From Georgfuchsia toluolica (GTDB taxonomy: Bacteria; Pseudomonadota; Gammaproteobacteria; Burkholderiales; Rhodocyclaceae): DNA of 36,233 nt. The DNA lies in assembly GCF_907163265.1 (NCBI RefSeq), contig NZ_CAJQUM010000002.1, forward strand, positions 1-36,233. The letters run 5' to 3'. A program made the position numbers and the translations under genes. The notes beneath the pieces are model-generated. The model had not been told where the DNA came from and did no database searches. It was given only the letters and a program-made list of their open reading frames with translations. Shown here piece by piece: positions 16,234 to 24,720 of the stretch; position 1 is the stretch's first letter; each line of letters starts with the position of its first letter.

Positions 16234-17232
16234 ATGAAAATTCCTTTGATCACTGAAATACAGCGATTTAGCCTACAGGACGGGCCAGGATTCAGAACTA
16301 CTGTCTTTTTGAAAGGTTGCCCACTGAAATGCCCGTGGTGCCACAACCCGGAAACGCAACGCCCAACCAAGGAGTTTTATTACAATCAGGCCCGCTGCGT
16401 CAGTTGCGGACGCTGTGTGGCGGTATGTCCGTCAGGCGCCTCCTCGCTCGTTCAGGGACCTGGAAAAGATTTGGTGCTTCAGCTGGATCGTTCGAAATGC
16501 ATTAACTGCATGCGCTGTGTAGCCGTATGCCTGACTGAAGCGCGCGAGTCTGTTGGCAAAACGATGTCGATGGAAGATATTTTGCAGGAAGTCCTGTCGG
16601 ATGAGCCGTTCTACCGCAACAGTGGCGGCGGAGTGACCATCAGCGGCGGCGATCCTTTGCTTTATCCGGCATTCACGCTGGGACTGGCGAAACGTATCAA
16701 GCAAAGAAATGTTCATGTTGCGATCGAGACATCTTGCTTCCCGAAAAGCTGGAAGACTATCCAGCCTTTATTGAATTTCGTGGACTTGTTTATCGTCGAT
16801 TTGAAATCGATGAATCCACAAAAACATGCTGATGTGATTGGCTGGCCACTCAAGCCGATACTCGACAATATTGAACGACTGATCGAGTCCCACGCGCATG
16901 TCCGTATCCACATTCCGGTCATCCCTGGTTTTAATGATTCGCAACAGGATTTTGACGATTACATAGCCTATCTCTCTCAATATTCGAAGCAGCTGGAAGG
17001 CGTGGATATCCTTAATTATCACGTCTACGGAGAAGGCAAATATATCTCCCTGGGCAGGGAAAAAGAATACCAGTACATGGGCGTGAAGGAAAACCCGCCC
17101 GAGAAGGTATTGCCGCTAGCGAGGGGTCTGAAGCTCGCCGGCATCAGCAGCGTCACAATTGGTGGTCTGGTTGGTATCACGGAGAGCAGAAACACAAGCA
17201 GTCGTGATGCCGGTATGCAGTGTGTTGCGTAG
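16234..17232 (+). CDS. bssD: Benzylsuccinate synthase activating enzyme (radical SAM)
   Basis: This 332-residue glycyl-radical-enzyme activase uses S-adenosylmethionine and a [4Fe-4S] cluster to put the radical on the glycine of BssA. The radical SAM motif is Cys29-x3-Cys33-x2-Cys36 (KGCPLKCPWCHNP). Two further [4Fe-4S] binding motifs follow, Cys55/58/61/65 and Cys89/92/95/99, the ferredoxin-like insert typical of this activase class. SGGGVTISGGDPLL is the SAM-binding region. I chose the ATG at 16234 because GCAGGAGT lies 4 bases upstream; an in-frame TTG at 16204 has no such site. bssC follows 27 bases later. This is the only activase in the window, although there are two BssA proteins. Confidence 0.96.
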   Translation: MKIPLITEIQRFSLQDGPGFRTTVFLKGCPLKCPWCHNPETQRPTKEFYYNQARCVSCGRCVAVCPSGASSLVQGPGKDLVLQLDRSKCINCMRCVAVCLTEARESVGKTMSMEDILQEVLSDEPFYRNSGGGVTISGGDPLLYPAFTLGLAKRIKQRNVHVAIETSCFPKSWKTIQPLLNFVDLFIVDLKSMNPQKHADVIGWPLKPILDNIERLIESHAHVRIHIPVIPGFNDSQQDFDDYIAYLSQYSKQLEGVDILNYHVYGEGKYISLGREKEYQYMGVKENPPEKVLPLARGLKLAGISSVTIGGLVGITESRNTSSRDAGMQCVA

Positions 17233-17259
17233 TAAGTTAGTTAAATGGAGGAATGAATC

Positions 17260-17436
17260 ATGGCAACGTGTAAGGAATGTACGCAATTTTTCTTGATCCC
17301 GGAAGGTGCGGACGATTATGCCGCCGGCAAAGCTGATTGCGTAATGGAAAAAGAAGACGAAAAGGGCAAGTATTGGCTTTCCAAGCCGGTATTCGAAAAC
17401 ACTGAACAGTGTGATGCCTTTCGCATGAAGCGTTAA
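17260..17436 (+). CDS. bssC: Benzylsuccinate synthase gamma subunit
   Basis: A 58-residue small subunit of benzylsuccinate synthase, binding a [4Fe-4S] cluster of low potential through four cysteines. Here they are Cys4, Cys7, Cys27 and Cys51 (MATCKECTQF, ADCVMEKEDEKGKYW, EQCDAF). In the known enzyme the gamma subunit binds BssA and helps keep it soluble. The ATG at 17260 has a strong TGGAGGAATGAATC site. The gene lies between bssD and bssA as in Thauera and Aromatoleum. It was identified by reading the DNA directly because it is very short. Confidence 0.94.
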   Translation: MATCKECTQFFLIPEGADDYAAGKADCVMEKEDEKGKYWLSKPVFENTEQCDAFRMKR

Positions 17437-17459
17437 CCCCGGAACTCAAGGAGACGGAC

Positions 17460-20054
17460 ATGAATCAAATGTTAGACGCAAAGGTATTGGAATACAGAGG
17501 GAAAACGCTTAATTTTTCCCCGGAAGATCCTGCGGAAGCAAAGTTACCGGCTGAAGATCTGCATGAACACCTACAGAAGCCCTCGACGGCGCGGACCAAG
17601 CGGCTCAAGGATCGCTGCCGCTGGAAACATGCTTCGGCTGGTGAGTTCATTGAAAAAAGCGTGACTGCCGGCATCGAGCGGATGCGCTATTTGACCGAAG
17701 CCCACAAGGCCAGCGTCGGCAAGCCGGAGGTGATCCGACGCGCGCTGGGTTTGGAGAATGTACTGAACAAATCTACCCTGGTGCTGCAGCAGGACGAATT
17801 CATCGTCGGCTATCACGCCGAAGACCCGAACATGTTCCCGCTTTATCCGGAACTGTCGCACATGGCAGTGGATGATTACCTGAAGAGCGATTACTCACCG
17901 CAGCCGGCCAAGGAAGCGGCCGAAATCAATGAATACTGGAAGCCGCACAGCCTGCAAAGCAAGTGCCAACCGTACTTTGACATGAAGGATCTGGGCCGTA
18001 TGTACCAGGTCAGCAGCATGGAAGCTCCATCCTTCGCCTCCGGCTACAACAGCATTGTGCCGCCTTATGAAACCGTGCTGGAAGATGGCTTGCTGGCGCG
18101 CATCCGCCTTGCGGAAAGCCACATCGCCGAAGCCCAGAAGGATATGATGACCTTCCCCTGGAACGGCACCAAGGGACTCGACAATATCGCCAAGATCGAC
18201 AACTGGAAAGCCATGGTCATCGCCTGCAAGGCGGTCATCAGCTGGGCACGGCGGCATGCGCGCTTGTGCAAGATTGTCGCGGAACATTTCGAGACAGATC
18301 CGAAACGCCAGAAAGAACTGCTCGAGATCGCCGACATTTGCCAGCGCGTGCCGGCCGAGCCCTGCAAGGGTCTGAAAGACGCCATGCAGGCGAAATTCTT
18401 CACCTTCCTCATCTGCCATGCCATCGAGCGCTACGCGAGCGGCTATGCGCAGAAGGAAGATACGCTGCTGTGGCCGTACTACAAGGCCAGCGTGATCGAC
18501 AAGAGCTTCCAGCCGATGGATCACATGGGGGCTGTGGAAATGGTGGAAATGGAGCGACTGAAGATCTCCGAGCATGGCGCCGGAAAATCCCGCGCCTACC
18601 GGGAAATCTTCCCCGGCTCGAACGACTTGTTCATTCTGACGGTCGGCGGCACCCTCGGCGATGGCTCCGACGCCTGCAACGACATGACCGACGCCATCCT
18701 GGAAGCGGCCAAGCGCATCCGTACGGCCGAGCCCTCGATCGTCTTCCGCTATTCGAAGAAGAACCGGGAAAAGACCTTACGCTGGGTGTTCGAGTGCGTT
18801 CGCGATGGTCTCGGCTATCCCTCGATCAAGCACGACGACATTGGCACACAACAGATGAAGGACTATGCCAAGTACAGCCTGACCGGCAATGGCGCCACCG
18901 ATGAGGAAGCGCACAGTTGGGTGAACGTGCTGTGCATGTCGCCGGGCATAGCCGGTCGCCGCAAGACACAGAAGACCCGCTCCGAAGGCGGCGGCTCGAT
19001 CTTCCCGGCCAAACTTCTGGAAATCACGCTCAACAACGGCTACGATTGGTCGTACGCCGACATGCAACTTGGTCCTCAGACTGGCGATATCAAGACGCTG
19101 AAGACCTTCCAGGATGTTTGGGAGGCGTTCCGCAAGCAATACCAATACGCCATCAATCTGTGCATTAGCACCAAGGATGTCTCGCGCTATTTCGAGGCAA
19201 GGTGCCTGCAGATGCCTTTCGTTTCCGCCATCGATGACGGTTGCATGGAACTGGGAGCTGAAGCCAATGCACTGTCCGAGCAACCCAATGGTTGGCACAA
19301 TCCGATCACAACGATCGTCGCGGCCAACTCGTTGGTTGCCATCAAGAAACTGGTGTTCGACGACAAGAAATACACCCTCGAGCAGCTCAACGAGGCGCTG
19401 CTGTCCAACTGGGAAGGCTTCGAGGAAATGCGCACTGATTTCAAGAAGACGCCAAAGTGGGGCAACGACGATCCCTATGCCGATGAAATCATCAAGAACT
19501 TCTACGAGGATATCATTGGCGGCGAGATGCGCAAGATCACCAACTACTCGGGCGGTCCGGTGATGCCGACCGGCCAGGCGGTGGGCTTGTACATGGAAGT
19601 CGGCTCACGCACCGGTCCGACGCCGGACGGTCGTTTCGGCGGCGAAGCTGCTGATGACGGTGGCATCTCACCCTATATGGGCACCGACAAGAAAGGTCCC
19701 ACGGCGGTATTGCGTTCGGTTTCCAAGGTGCAGAAGAACCAGAAGGCCAATCTGCTGAACCAGCGCCTGTCTGTGCCGATCATGCGTTCCAAGCATGGCT
19801 TCGATATCTGGCACTCCTACATGGACACCTGGCATGAACTGAACATCGATCATGTCCAGTTCAATGTGGTGAGCACGGACGAACTGAAGGCAGCACAACG
19901 CGAACCCGAAAAGCATCAGGATTTGATCGTACGGGTTTCCGGCTACAGTGCGCGTTTCGTTGACATCCCAACCTATGGGCAAAATACCATCATCGCCCGC
20001 AATGAGCAGGATTTCAGCGCTGCAGACCTTGAGTTTCTGAATGTAGATATTTAA
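17460..20054 (+). CDS. bssA: Benzylsuccinate synthase alpha (catalytic) subunit, copy 1
   Basis: The 864-residue glycyl radical enzyme adds the methyl group of toluene to fumarate to give (R)-benzylsuccinate, the first step of anaerobic toluene breakdown. The thiyl-radical cysteine is Cys492 (VNVLCMSPG), and the radical glycine is Gly828 (RVSGYSARF). Relative to the numbering I recall for the Thauera enzyme (C493, G829), both are shifted by one. Motifs close to BssA, such as GDGSDACND, NGWHNPITTIV and GGEAADDGGISPYMGTDKKGP, place it in the benzylsuccinate group and argue against an alkylsuccinate synthase. CAAGGAGACGGAC precedes the ATG. The true aromatic substrate (toluene, xylene, cymene) cannot be fixed from sequence alone. 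Confidence 0.97.
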   Translation: MNQMLDAKVLEYRGKTLNFSPEDPAEAKLPAEDLHEHLQKPSTARTKRLKDRCRWKHASAGEFIEKSVTAGIERMRYLTEAHKASVGKPEVIRRALGLENVLNKSTLVLQQDEFIVGYHAEDPNMFPLYPELSHMAVDDYLKSDYSPQPAKEAAEINEYWKPHSLQSKCQPYFDMKDLGRMYQVSSMEAPSFASGYNSIVPPYETVLEDGLLARIRLAESHIAEAQKDMMTFPWNGTKGLDNIAKIDNWKAMVIACKAVISWARRHARLCKIVAEHFETDPKRQKELLEIADICQRVPAEPCKGLKDAMQAKFFTFLICHAIERYASGYAQKEDTLLWPYYKASVIDKSFQPMDHMGAVEMVEMERLKISEHGAGKSRAYREIFPGSNDLFILTVGGTLGDGSDACNDMTDAILEAAKRIRTAEPSIVFRYSKKNREKTLRWVFECVRDGLGYPSIKHDDIGTQQMKDYAKYSLTGNGATDEEAHSWVNVLCMSPGIAGRRKTQKTRSEGGGSIFPAKLLEITLNNGYDWSYADMQLGPQTGDIKTLKTFQDVWEAFRKQYQYAINLCISTKDVSRYFEARCLQMPFVSAIDDGCMELGAEANALSEQPNGWHNPITTIVAANSLVAIKKLVFDDKKYTLEQLNEALLSNWEGFEEMRTDFKKTPKWGNDDPYADEIIKNFYEDIIGGEMRKITNYSGGPVMPTGQAVGLYMEVGSRTGPTPDGRFGGEAADDGGISPYMGTDKKGPTAVLRSVSKVQKNQKANLLNQRLSVPIMRSKHGFDIWHSYMDTWHELNIDHVQFNVVSTDELKAAQREPEKHQDLIVRVSGYSARFVDIPTYGQNTIIARNEQDFSAADLEFLNVDI

Positions 20055-20142
20055 TACACAACTGCGGCGGGGAACTTCAGCTTAATTCAAGTTCCCTACC
20101 GCAATAAACAAGCAAATGATTTAGGAGCCCGGAGCAAATCAT

Positions 20143-20373
20143 ATGGAAGCGAAAAAAAACGTACAGAACCAACCGCACGTTGAAGAAGGAACTACCAAGC
20201 CATGCAAGACTTGCAAGTGGCAAACACCGGATCCGACCGATCCGAAGCGCGGTCAGTGCACCGTCAACCGTCATGCGATGGGCGGCGTTTGGAAGAGATG
20301 GCTAAGAGACGTTGAGCATTTGACCTGTAGCCGTCATGAGGAAGGCAAACTAAGCTTCCGGGAGCACGTCTAG
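20143..20373 (+). CDS. bssB: Benzylsuccinate synthase beta subunit
   Basis: A 76-residue [4Fe-4S] subunit with Cys21, Cys24, Cys39 and Cys62 (KPCKTCKWQTPDPTD, GQCTVNRH, LTCSRHEE). In the enzyme the beta subunit covers the active-site entrance of BssA and controls access. The start ATG at 20143 has an AGGAGCCCGGAGCAAATCAT stretch upstream. The 88-base gap after bssA is free of other genes. It is followed by a 258-base non-coding stretch rich in hairpins before bssE. Confidence 0.95.
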   Translation: MEAKKNVQNQPHVEEGTTKPCKTCKWQTPDPTDPKRGQCTVNRHAMGGVWKRWLRDVEHLTCSRHEEGKLSFREHV

Positions 20374-20631
20374 CACTCGCCATCGCCTGAAAAGCTGGCT
20401 GTATCATTAATCAAGCCATTGCCACTTTCAGGACAAGGACATAATAACAAATCAGCGCAGCAGGAGGGGCGATCTCCCTAAAACAAGACCGGTATGCGTC
20501 ACGCCACGGAAAGCTGGCGATCTGGAATCTTCCCGGAGCCTTGCCGGGGGCGGGTGTTTCCCGGCTTGCACCCGGCAATTCGTGCCTACCTCAATTCGAG
20601 TTTACATTAATGATAGTAGCTTTGGAGCACC
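20374..20631 (+). promoter_or_regulatory. Structured bssB-bssE intergenic region with overlapping hairpins
   Basis: The 258 bases between bssB and bssE hold several GC-rich inverted repeats. CGCCA/TGGCG lies at 20502-20519. Then come three overlapping stems: CCCGG 20532-20536 with CCGGG 20544-20548; GCCGGG 20543-20548 with CCCGGC 20560-20565; and CGGGTG 20551-20556 with CACCCG 20569-20574. The first two share an arm and cannot form together. No clear T-run follows. This could slow or partly stop transcription, or protect the bssCAB message so that enzyme subunits outnumber the chaperone. A similar arrangement exists at 35506-35552. Confidence 0.55.
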
Positions 20632-21498
20632 ATGAAATCATCACTTAACAATGCAAACAGTGTTTTTGTACCCGAAGTCGACCCCTATTACTATGTAAGC
20701 ACGGAAACGCAGGGGTTTCTGGCCAAATTCAACAAGATTTCAAAAAAACACCCTGTCAATATCCTGGTCGTTGGCAAGCAGGGCTGCGGGAAATCCTCCC
20801 TGGTACGCCAATACGCAGCGGTCAATAAACTGCCTTTGGCCACCTTTCAGATTGGCATCCTTTCTGAGCCAGGGCAGTTGTTCGGCGAATATGCCCTCGA
20901 AAACGGGGAAACCAAGTATAAGCAATTCCTTTTTCCCCAGGCCATACAAACACCAAACTGCGTGATTCACCTGGAAGAAATCAACCGCCCCGAACATCCC
21001 AAAGCCCTGAACATGCTGTTTTCCATTCTGTCAGACGACCGTCAGGTCTGGATGGACGAATTGGGATTGCTGCAAGTGGCGGATGGTGTAGTGTTCTTCG
21101 CGACGCTCAACGAGGGCGCGGAATTCGTCGGCACGGAACTGCTCGATCCGGCACTGAGGGACAGATTCTATGTGACCACCATGGACTTCCTGCCCAACGA
21201 AGTGGAAACCGAGGTACTCCAGAAAAAAACTGGCGTGACCTATGAGCAGGCCAAGGAAATCATCGAAGTCGCAAACAGCATTCGCGGCAATGCCGAGCTC
21301 GGCGTTGAAGTATCCACGCGCAAAATTCTGATGATCGGCGAAATGATCGCTGCAGGCGGCAGCCTGAGGGATGCCATCGTCACCAGTCTGCAGACAGACA
21401 AGCAGACCCTTGAATCAGTATTATTGTCTCTGCATATCAATCTCAACAAGATTGAAAAAGGCAAAACTGAATTCGTACAGTACATCACCAATGAATGA
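20632..21498 (+). CDS. bssE: MoxR-type AAA+ ATPase of the bss operon
   Basis: A 288-residue AAA+ ATPase of the MoxR/GvpN kind, present in all known bss operons as BssE. The Walker A motif is GKQGCGKS (residues 48-55), Walker B is VIHLEEIN (111-118), and LDPALRDRFY holds the arginine-finger region. It likely acts as a chaperone that assembles or reactivates the glycyl radical enzyme. MoxR ATPases normally work with a VWA-domain partner, and one follows 36 bases later. A TTGGAGCACC site precedes the ATG. A second BssE begins at 35616, nearly identical in its first two thirds. Confidence 0.93.
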   Translation: MKSSLNNANSVFVPEVDPYYYVSTETQGFLAKFNKISKKHPVNILVVGKQGCGKSSLVRQYAAVNKLPLATFQIGILSEPGQLFGEYALENGETKYKQFLFPQAIQTPNCVIHLEEINRPEHPKALNMLFSILSDDRQVWMDELGLLQVADGVVFFATLNEGAEFVGTELLDPALRDRFYVTTMDFLPNEVETEVLQKKTGVTYEQAKEIIEVANSIRGNAELGVEVSTRKILMIGEMIAAGGSLRDAIVTSLQTDKQTLESVLLSLHINLNKIEKGKTEFVQYITNE

Positions 21499-21534
21499 TG
21501 CCCCACCAAAGCAAGACACAAACGTTGGCTTGTC

Positions 21535-23277
21535 ATGACAACTAATCGGGGACTGAAAGTTCTCAGCCAGGAAGCCGTTGTCCAGCGCTTCGTGATCCCC
21601 GGTGGAGAGGGCTACTCTGATTTTTGGAGACGCGACAAATCGCCGATTGAACCGGTGGAACTGGTCAAACTGCTGGTGGCAATCAGAAAGATTGCCTCCT
21701 TCATTGGGCGTAACGTCGGGGAAATTGTCTGGTCCGGAATGGAGCTGGAAAACGCGCTGGCGCTTGACCCAACACCGATCATGGGCAGCTATCCGGTATC
21801 CGCGGCGAATACGGACCTGATGGTCGGCATCATGATTCAGGAGGCCTATAAAAAGGTCGAGTGGAGCGAAAGATTGCATGAGATCGCCAAGCTTCGGCTC
21901 CAGCTCAAGCCCCAGTATGAGTACAAGTTTGATCTTTTCTTCAGGATTTGCGAATACGTTTATGTCGATGGGCTGGCGAATCGCAATGTGTTTGGCCTTT
22001 ACGCGGAAGCTGCTCGTACTTGGCGCATTGTCAAGACTCTGCGGACAATGATCAACCCCCCCACGGCTTCCGAGATGCTGCACATATGGTGGCGGTTGGC
22101 GGCGGACCGGGATGAGAATCTATATCTGGAAGGCTATACCGATCGGACTTCCGGTGGCATGTGGACACGCAATACGCTGGATAAGTTTTACCGGAAGCCT
22201 ATCGATCTGCTCCACACCATGTTACCGGCTTTGCGGCATAAATGCCCCAATATTCCCAGCGTAGCCGACCGTTGCGATTTTCGTCTTGAACTCTACATTC
22301 AGACCTGGAATAAGTTAATTCAACTTATCAGATTCTGGCCAGGCGATCGCAGCGACAGATTCATGATCCCGGACATGGGCGACGAAGATATCGCGCAGGA
22401 GGAAGCAGACCGCAAGGCGGTCAAGGCGACCATCGTCAATTATGCCTCGCTGATCGAGCGTACCCTGCCCCAGAAGAATCGGGACTTCACCGAACAGGTA
22501 AAGGGCAATGTCGCCAATGCCGAGGGTGTCGTGCGCATCGAAGGCAACGATATCGTCATGATGGCGCGTGACAAAGTGAATAAGGCATTGCTCAACAAAC
22601 TCAAGCAAGTGGTGAGAACCGCCACGGAGCGCAGAAGCATCTTCAACCGGGGACTGACGACCGGAAAGATTCACAGAAGGAGCTTGTACCGTGCCCATAC
22701 CACCGGTGCAGTCTTTCAACAGAAGAAGCATGAATTTGACTTGAGAAAGAATGTGGTGCTGCTGGTGGATGCCACCGGCTCAATGGCTGATCCGACCAAA
22801 TGGGACCGGGCCGAGATGATCTATCAGACGCTGTTTGCGGCAATTCAGTGCTACGCCAGCAACGCCAGAATCTATGCGTATAACGAAGTGAAAAATGCCT
22901 GTCGGATCACGGAGCTATACCGTGGTGGTCACATGCTGATGGTATTGCCGCATGGAAAAACCGCCTCGGGCGAAGCCATCATCGCTACCGCTCTAAGTAC
23001 CAAAACCCTAGGTAAGAAAACATTGCTGATCCATATTACCGATGGCGCTTCCAACTGGGGCTGCGGTGTCAGCGATGCGATTACCTATTGCAAGAAGAAC
23101 GGAGTCAGTCTGCTCACTCTGGGCATCAGCTGCGGTTTGGCGGCCAAGCAGTCACTCAAGGATGAATATGGCAAGCTGGTGCAGTTTGTCGATAAGACCG
23201 AGCAATTGCCACAGCTATTTGGTACGCTGATCATCAACGAAATGAGGGAAGGACGACGAGGCACAAGTGAAAAGTGA
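21535..23277 (+). CDS. VWA-domain protein, probable partner of BssE ATPase
   Basis: A 580-residue protein with a C-terminal von Willebrand A domain from about residue 405. The MIDAS metal site is visible as Asp412-Ala-Thr414-Gly-Ser416 in LLVDATGSMADP, and the late acidic segment HITDGASNWGCG follows. The N-terminal 400 residues are unrecognised and largely helical. MoxR ATPase plus VWA pairs (such as RavA-ViaA, CbbQ-CbbO, NorQ-NorD) remodel or activate metalloenzymes. By analogy this one may act on BssA or its complex. Its place corresponds to bssF of other operons, but I am not certain of that name, so no symbol is given. It overlaps the next gene by 11 bases. Confidence 0.88.
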   Translation: MTTNRGLKVLSQEAVVQRFVIPGGEGYSDFWRRDKSPIEPVELVKLLVAIRKIASFIGRNVGEIVWSGMELENALALDPTPIMGSYPVSAANTDLMVGIMIQEAYKKVEWSERLHEIAKLRLQLKPQYEYKFDLFFRICEYVYVDGLANRNVFGLYAEAARTWRIVKTLRTMINPPTASEMLHIWWRLAADRDENLYLEGYTDRTSGGMWTRNTLDKFYRKPIDLLHTMLPALRHKCPNIPSVADRCDFRLELYIQTWNKLIQLIRFWPGDRSDRFMIPDMGDEDIAQEEADRKAVKATIVNYASLIERTLPQKNRDFTEQVKGNVANAEGVVRIEGNDIVMMARDKVNKALLNKLKQVVRTATERRSIFNRGLTTGKIHRRSLYRAHTTGAVFQQKKHEFDLRKNVVLLVDATGSMADPTKWDRAEMIYQTLFAAIQCYASNARIYAYNEVKNACRITELYRGGHMLMVLPHGKTASGEAIIATALSTKTLGKKTLLIHITDGASNWGCGVSDAITYCKKNGVSLLTLGISCGLAAKQSLKDEYGKLVQFVDKTEQLPQLFGTLIINEMREGRRGTSEK

Positions 23278-23842
23278 ACTTCTCGATCAGGTCTTGGCGA
23301 TGGAATGGCAGATGTTTGTGCGCGTCAAGAGTGCGCATCGTGCATCGTGCCAGAGTGCCCCTGACAATTTCAAAATGATCCGATCCAGTCTTTTCGAGAC
23401 CTGGACCGAGGAGATGCTTGCGTCCTATCTCGATGACCTCAAGCAAGCTGCAGATGATCAGCGCAATCTTCTGATGGAAAAGTATGCGCGCATGGACAAT
23501 CTGATCCCGCCGTTGTCCGATAATCCCCTGATCCCGATCATCGTAGCCATTGAGAACGTATGGCAGGATGAACTTCAGCATAATTTTCCTGCGCTCTACC
23601 AGCGTTGCTGTCGCAGCATGGCCCAGACCGGGGACGGCAAGAATTTCTCTATTTATCTCGGCTGCGAATTGGAAACCTACGGTGATCACACTTTAGAACT
23701 CTATTATGAGAACCTGAATGCCGCGCTGGAGCAAGACCGCAATCTGGCAATAGAAGCCCTGCAGCGGCTAGTGCACAAGAATGGCTACCGCGACCTCGCT
23801 CATGCCGAACAGGAACTGAGTCGGCTTTGCGACGTTCACTAA
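23267..23842 (+). CDS. DUF4125 family protein
   Basis: The 191-residue product resembles the DUF4125 family: a short N-terminal MEWQMFVRVKSAHRASCQ-type motif and a helical body with ENVWQDELQHNFPALYQR. The biochemical function of this family is not known to me. It starts with GTG at 23267 inside the end of the VWA gene (11-base overlap), so translation is likely coupled. DUF4125 proteins often sit next to, or are fused to, DUF4037 proteins in other bacteria. Here a DUF4037 gene lies four genes downstream in the same operon, which supports a shared task. Confidence 0.8.
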   Translation: MKSELLDQVLAMEWQMFVRVKSAHRASCQSAPDNFKMIRSSLFETWTEEMLASYLDDLKQAADDQRNLLMEKYARMDNLIPPLSDNPLIPIIVAIENVWQDELQHNFPALYQRCCRSMAQTGDGKNFSIYLGCELETYGDHTLELYYENLNAALEQDRNLAIEALQRLVHKNGYRDLAHAEQELSRLCDVH

Positions 23843-23858
23843 GATAAATGGGCAATAC

Positions 23859-24146
23859 ATGAATATTACCGTAACCCTCAACCTGCTGGGCATCCCATCG
23901 CTGAACGTTCTGCAGAGCGATATGGCTTTAAGCATTGCAGAAAAGACCACGATTGCCGATTTGATAATGCTGATAGACGAGAGGAACCCAGGCTTCAAAC
24001 AGGCCATCTGCGATGAGGTGGGGAACATTTCGAAGCAATTCGTGTTCTTCATTAATGGCCGCAATATCGGGTACCTGGACGGGGTAAAAACAGCCATTTC
24101 GCCCGATGACGTGGTAAACGTGATCCCGGCCATCGCCGGCGGATAA
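23859..24146 (+). CDS. MoaD/ThiS-like beta-grasp (ubiquitin-like) protein ending in Gly-Gly
   Basis: A 95-residue protein with the beta-grasp sulfur-carrier pattern. An N-terminal strand (MNITVTLNLLG) is followed by a helix (TTIADLIMLIDERNPGFKQAI), then FVFFINGRNIGYLDGVKTAISPDDVVNVIPAIAGG. The last strand with SPDDVVNVIPAIAGG is the classic MoaD/ThiS ending, where the C-terminal glycine is adenylated and thiocarboxylated or conjugated. No E1-like enzyme (MoeB/ThiF) is encoded nearby. It may serve sulfur transfer for cluster assembly or a modification; this is inference. It starts 16 bases after the DUF4125 gene. Confidence 0.85.
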   Translation: MNITVTLNLLGIPSLNVLQSDMALSIAEKTTIADLIMLIDERNPGFKQAICDEVGNISKQFVFFINGRNIGYLDGVKTAISPDDVVNVIPAIAGG

Positions 24147-24167
24147 GAATGTAAAGGAGTTACGGAC

Positions 24168-24692
24168 ATGATCGTTGACCGGCCCGGTTCGCATTTCATT
24201 TTCGTAGTCCCTTTCGATCATGTGTATCGGGGCTACCACTATATCAACCTGAACGGGGTTCCCCTGACCAACAAGGAATATCTGGAAAAATGGGGAAAGT
24301 GGCTGGTATTCGGCCAGCGCGAGGAGATGGAAGAACTGGCTAGAAAGCTCGATCCTTTCGTCGAAGATAGGAAAGTGCCTGCCGTAAAGTATGACCGCAA
24401 GCTGATTACTGAATTCCAGCTGAATCGCTGCGTAATGTGCGTGTATTGCCACCACGATTTGCGCGAGGACGTCTGGACAATCCTCTCCTCCTTGGGAGTC
24501 AGAGACAAAGCCTGGATGTTCGAACGCGAAACGCTCGAAAAATGGCTGCCCGGCGGGGTCAATCTGGAGAAATGGATCCAGGGCAGAAATCTGGATCCGG
24601 AGCAGGCCGAGCGCGTCCGCATCGGCGCCAAGGAGAAATTCAGGCAGATGTTCGAAAACGATGATGCCATCTTCGCAGGGATAGATCAGTAA
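24168..24692 (+). CDS. Unrecognised protein with Cys-x2-Cys-x2-Cys-His-His cluster
   Basis: I do not recognise this 174-residue protein. A notable feature is Cys88-x2-Cys91-x2-Cys94-His95-His96 (RCVMCVYCHHD) in the middle, which could bind zinc or an iron-sulfur cluster. The N-terminus (MIVDRPGSHFIFVVPFDHVYRGYHYINLNG) is rich in beta strands and aromatic residues. The C-terminal third is charged and helical. It has no signal peptide or membrane segment. A strong AAGGAGTTACGGAC site precedes the ATG. It lies directly after the Gly-Gly protein (21 bases), so the two may be partners. Its place between operon genes makes it real despite unknown function. Confidence 0.8.
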   Translation: MIVDRPGSHFIFVVPFDHVYRGYHYINLNGVPLTNKEYLEKWGKWLVFGQREEMEELARKLDPFVEDRKVPAVKYDRKLITEFQLNRCVMCVYCHHDLREDVWTILSSLGVRDKAWMFERETLEKWLPGGVNLEKWIQGRNLDPEQAERVRIGAKEKFRQMFENDDAIFAGIDQ

Positions 24693-24720
24693 CTTGGACT
24701 GCATCGAGCAATCCCATGAA

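Noticed and set aside
18266..18904. Second-frame open reading frames inside both bssA genes
   Set aside because: They are frame shadows of highly conserved bssA coding sequence and have no start signals.
20440..20520. Possible riboswitch in the bssB-bssE gap
   Set aside because: I could not match any known riboswitch core; only simple stems can be supported.
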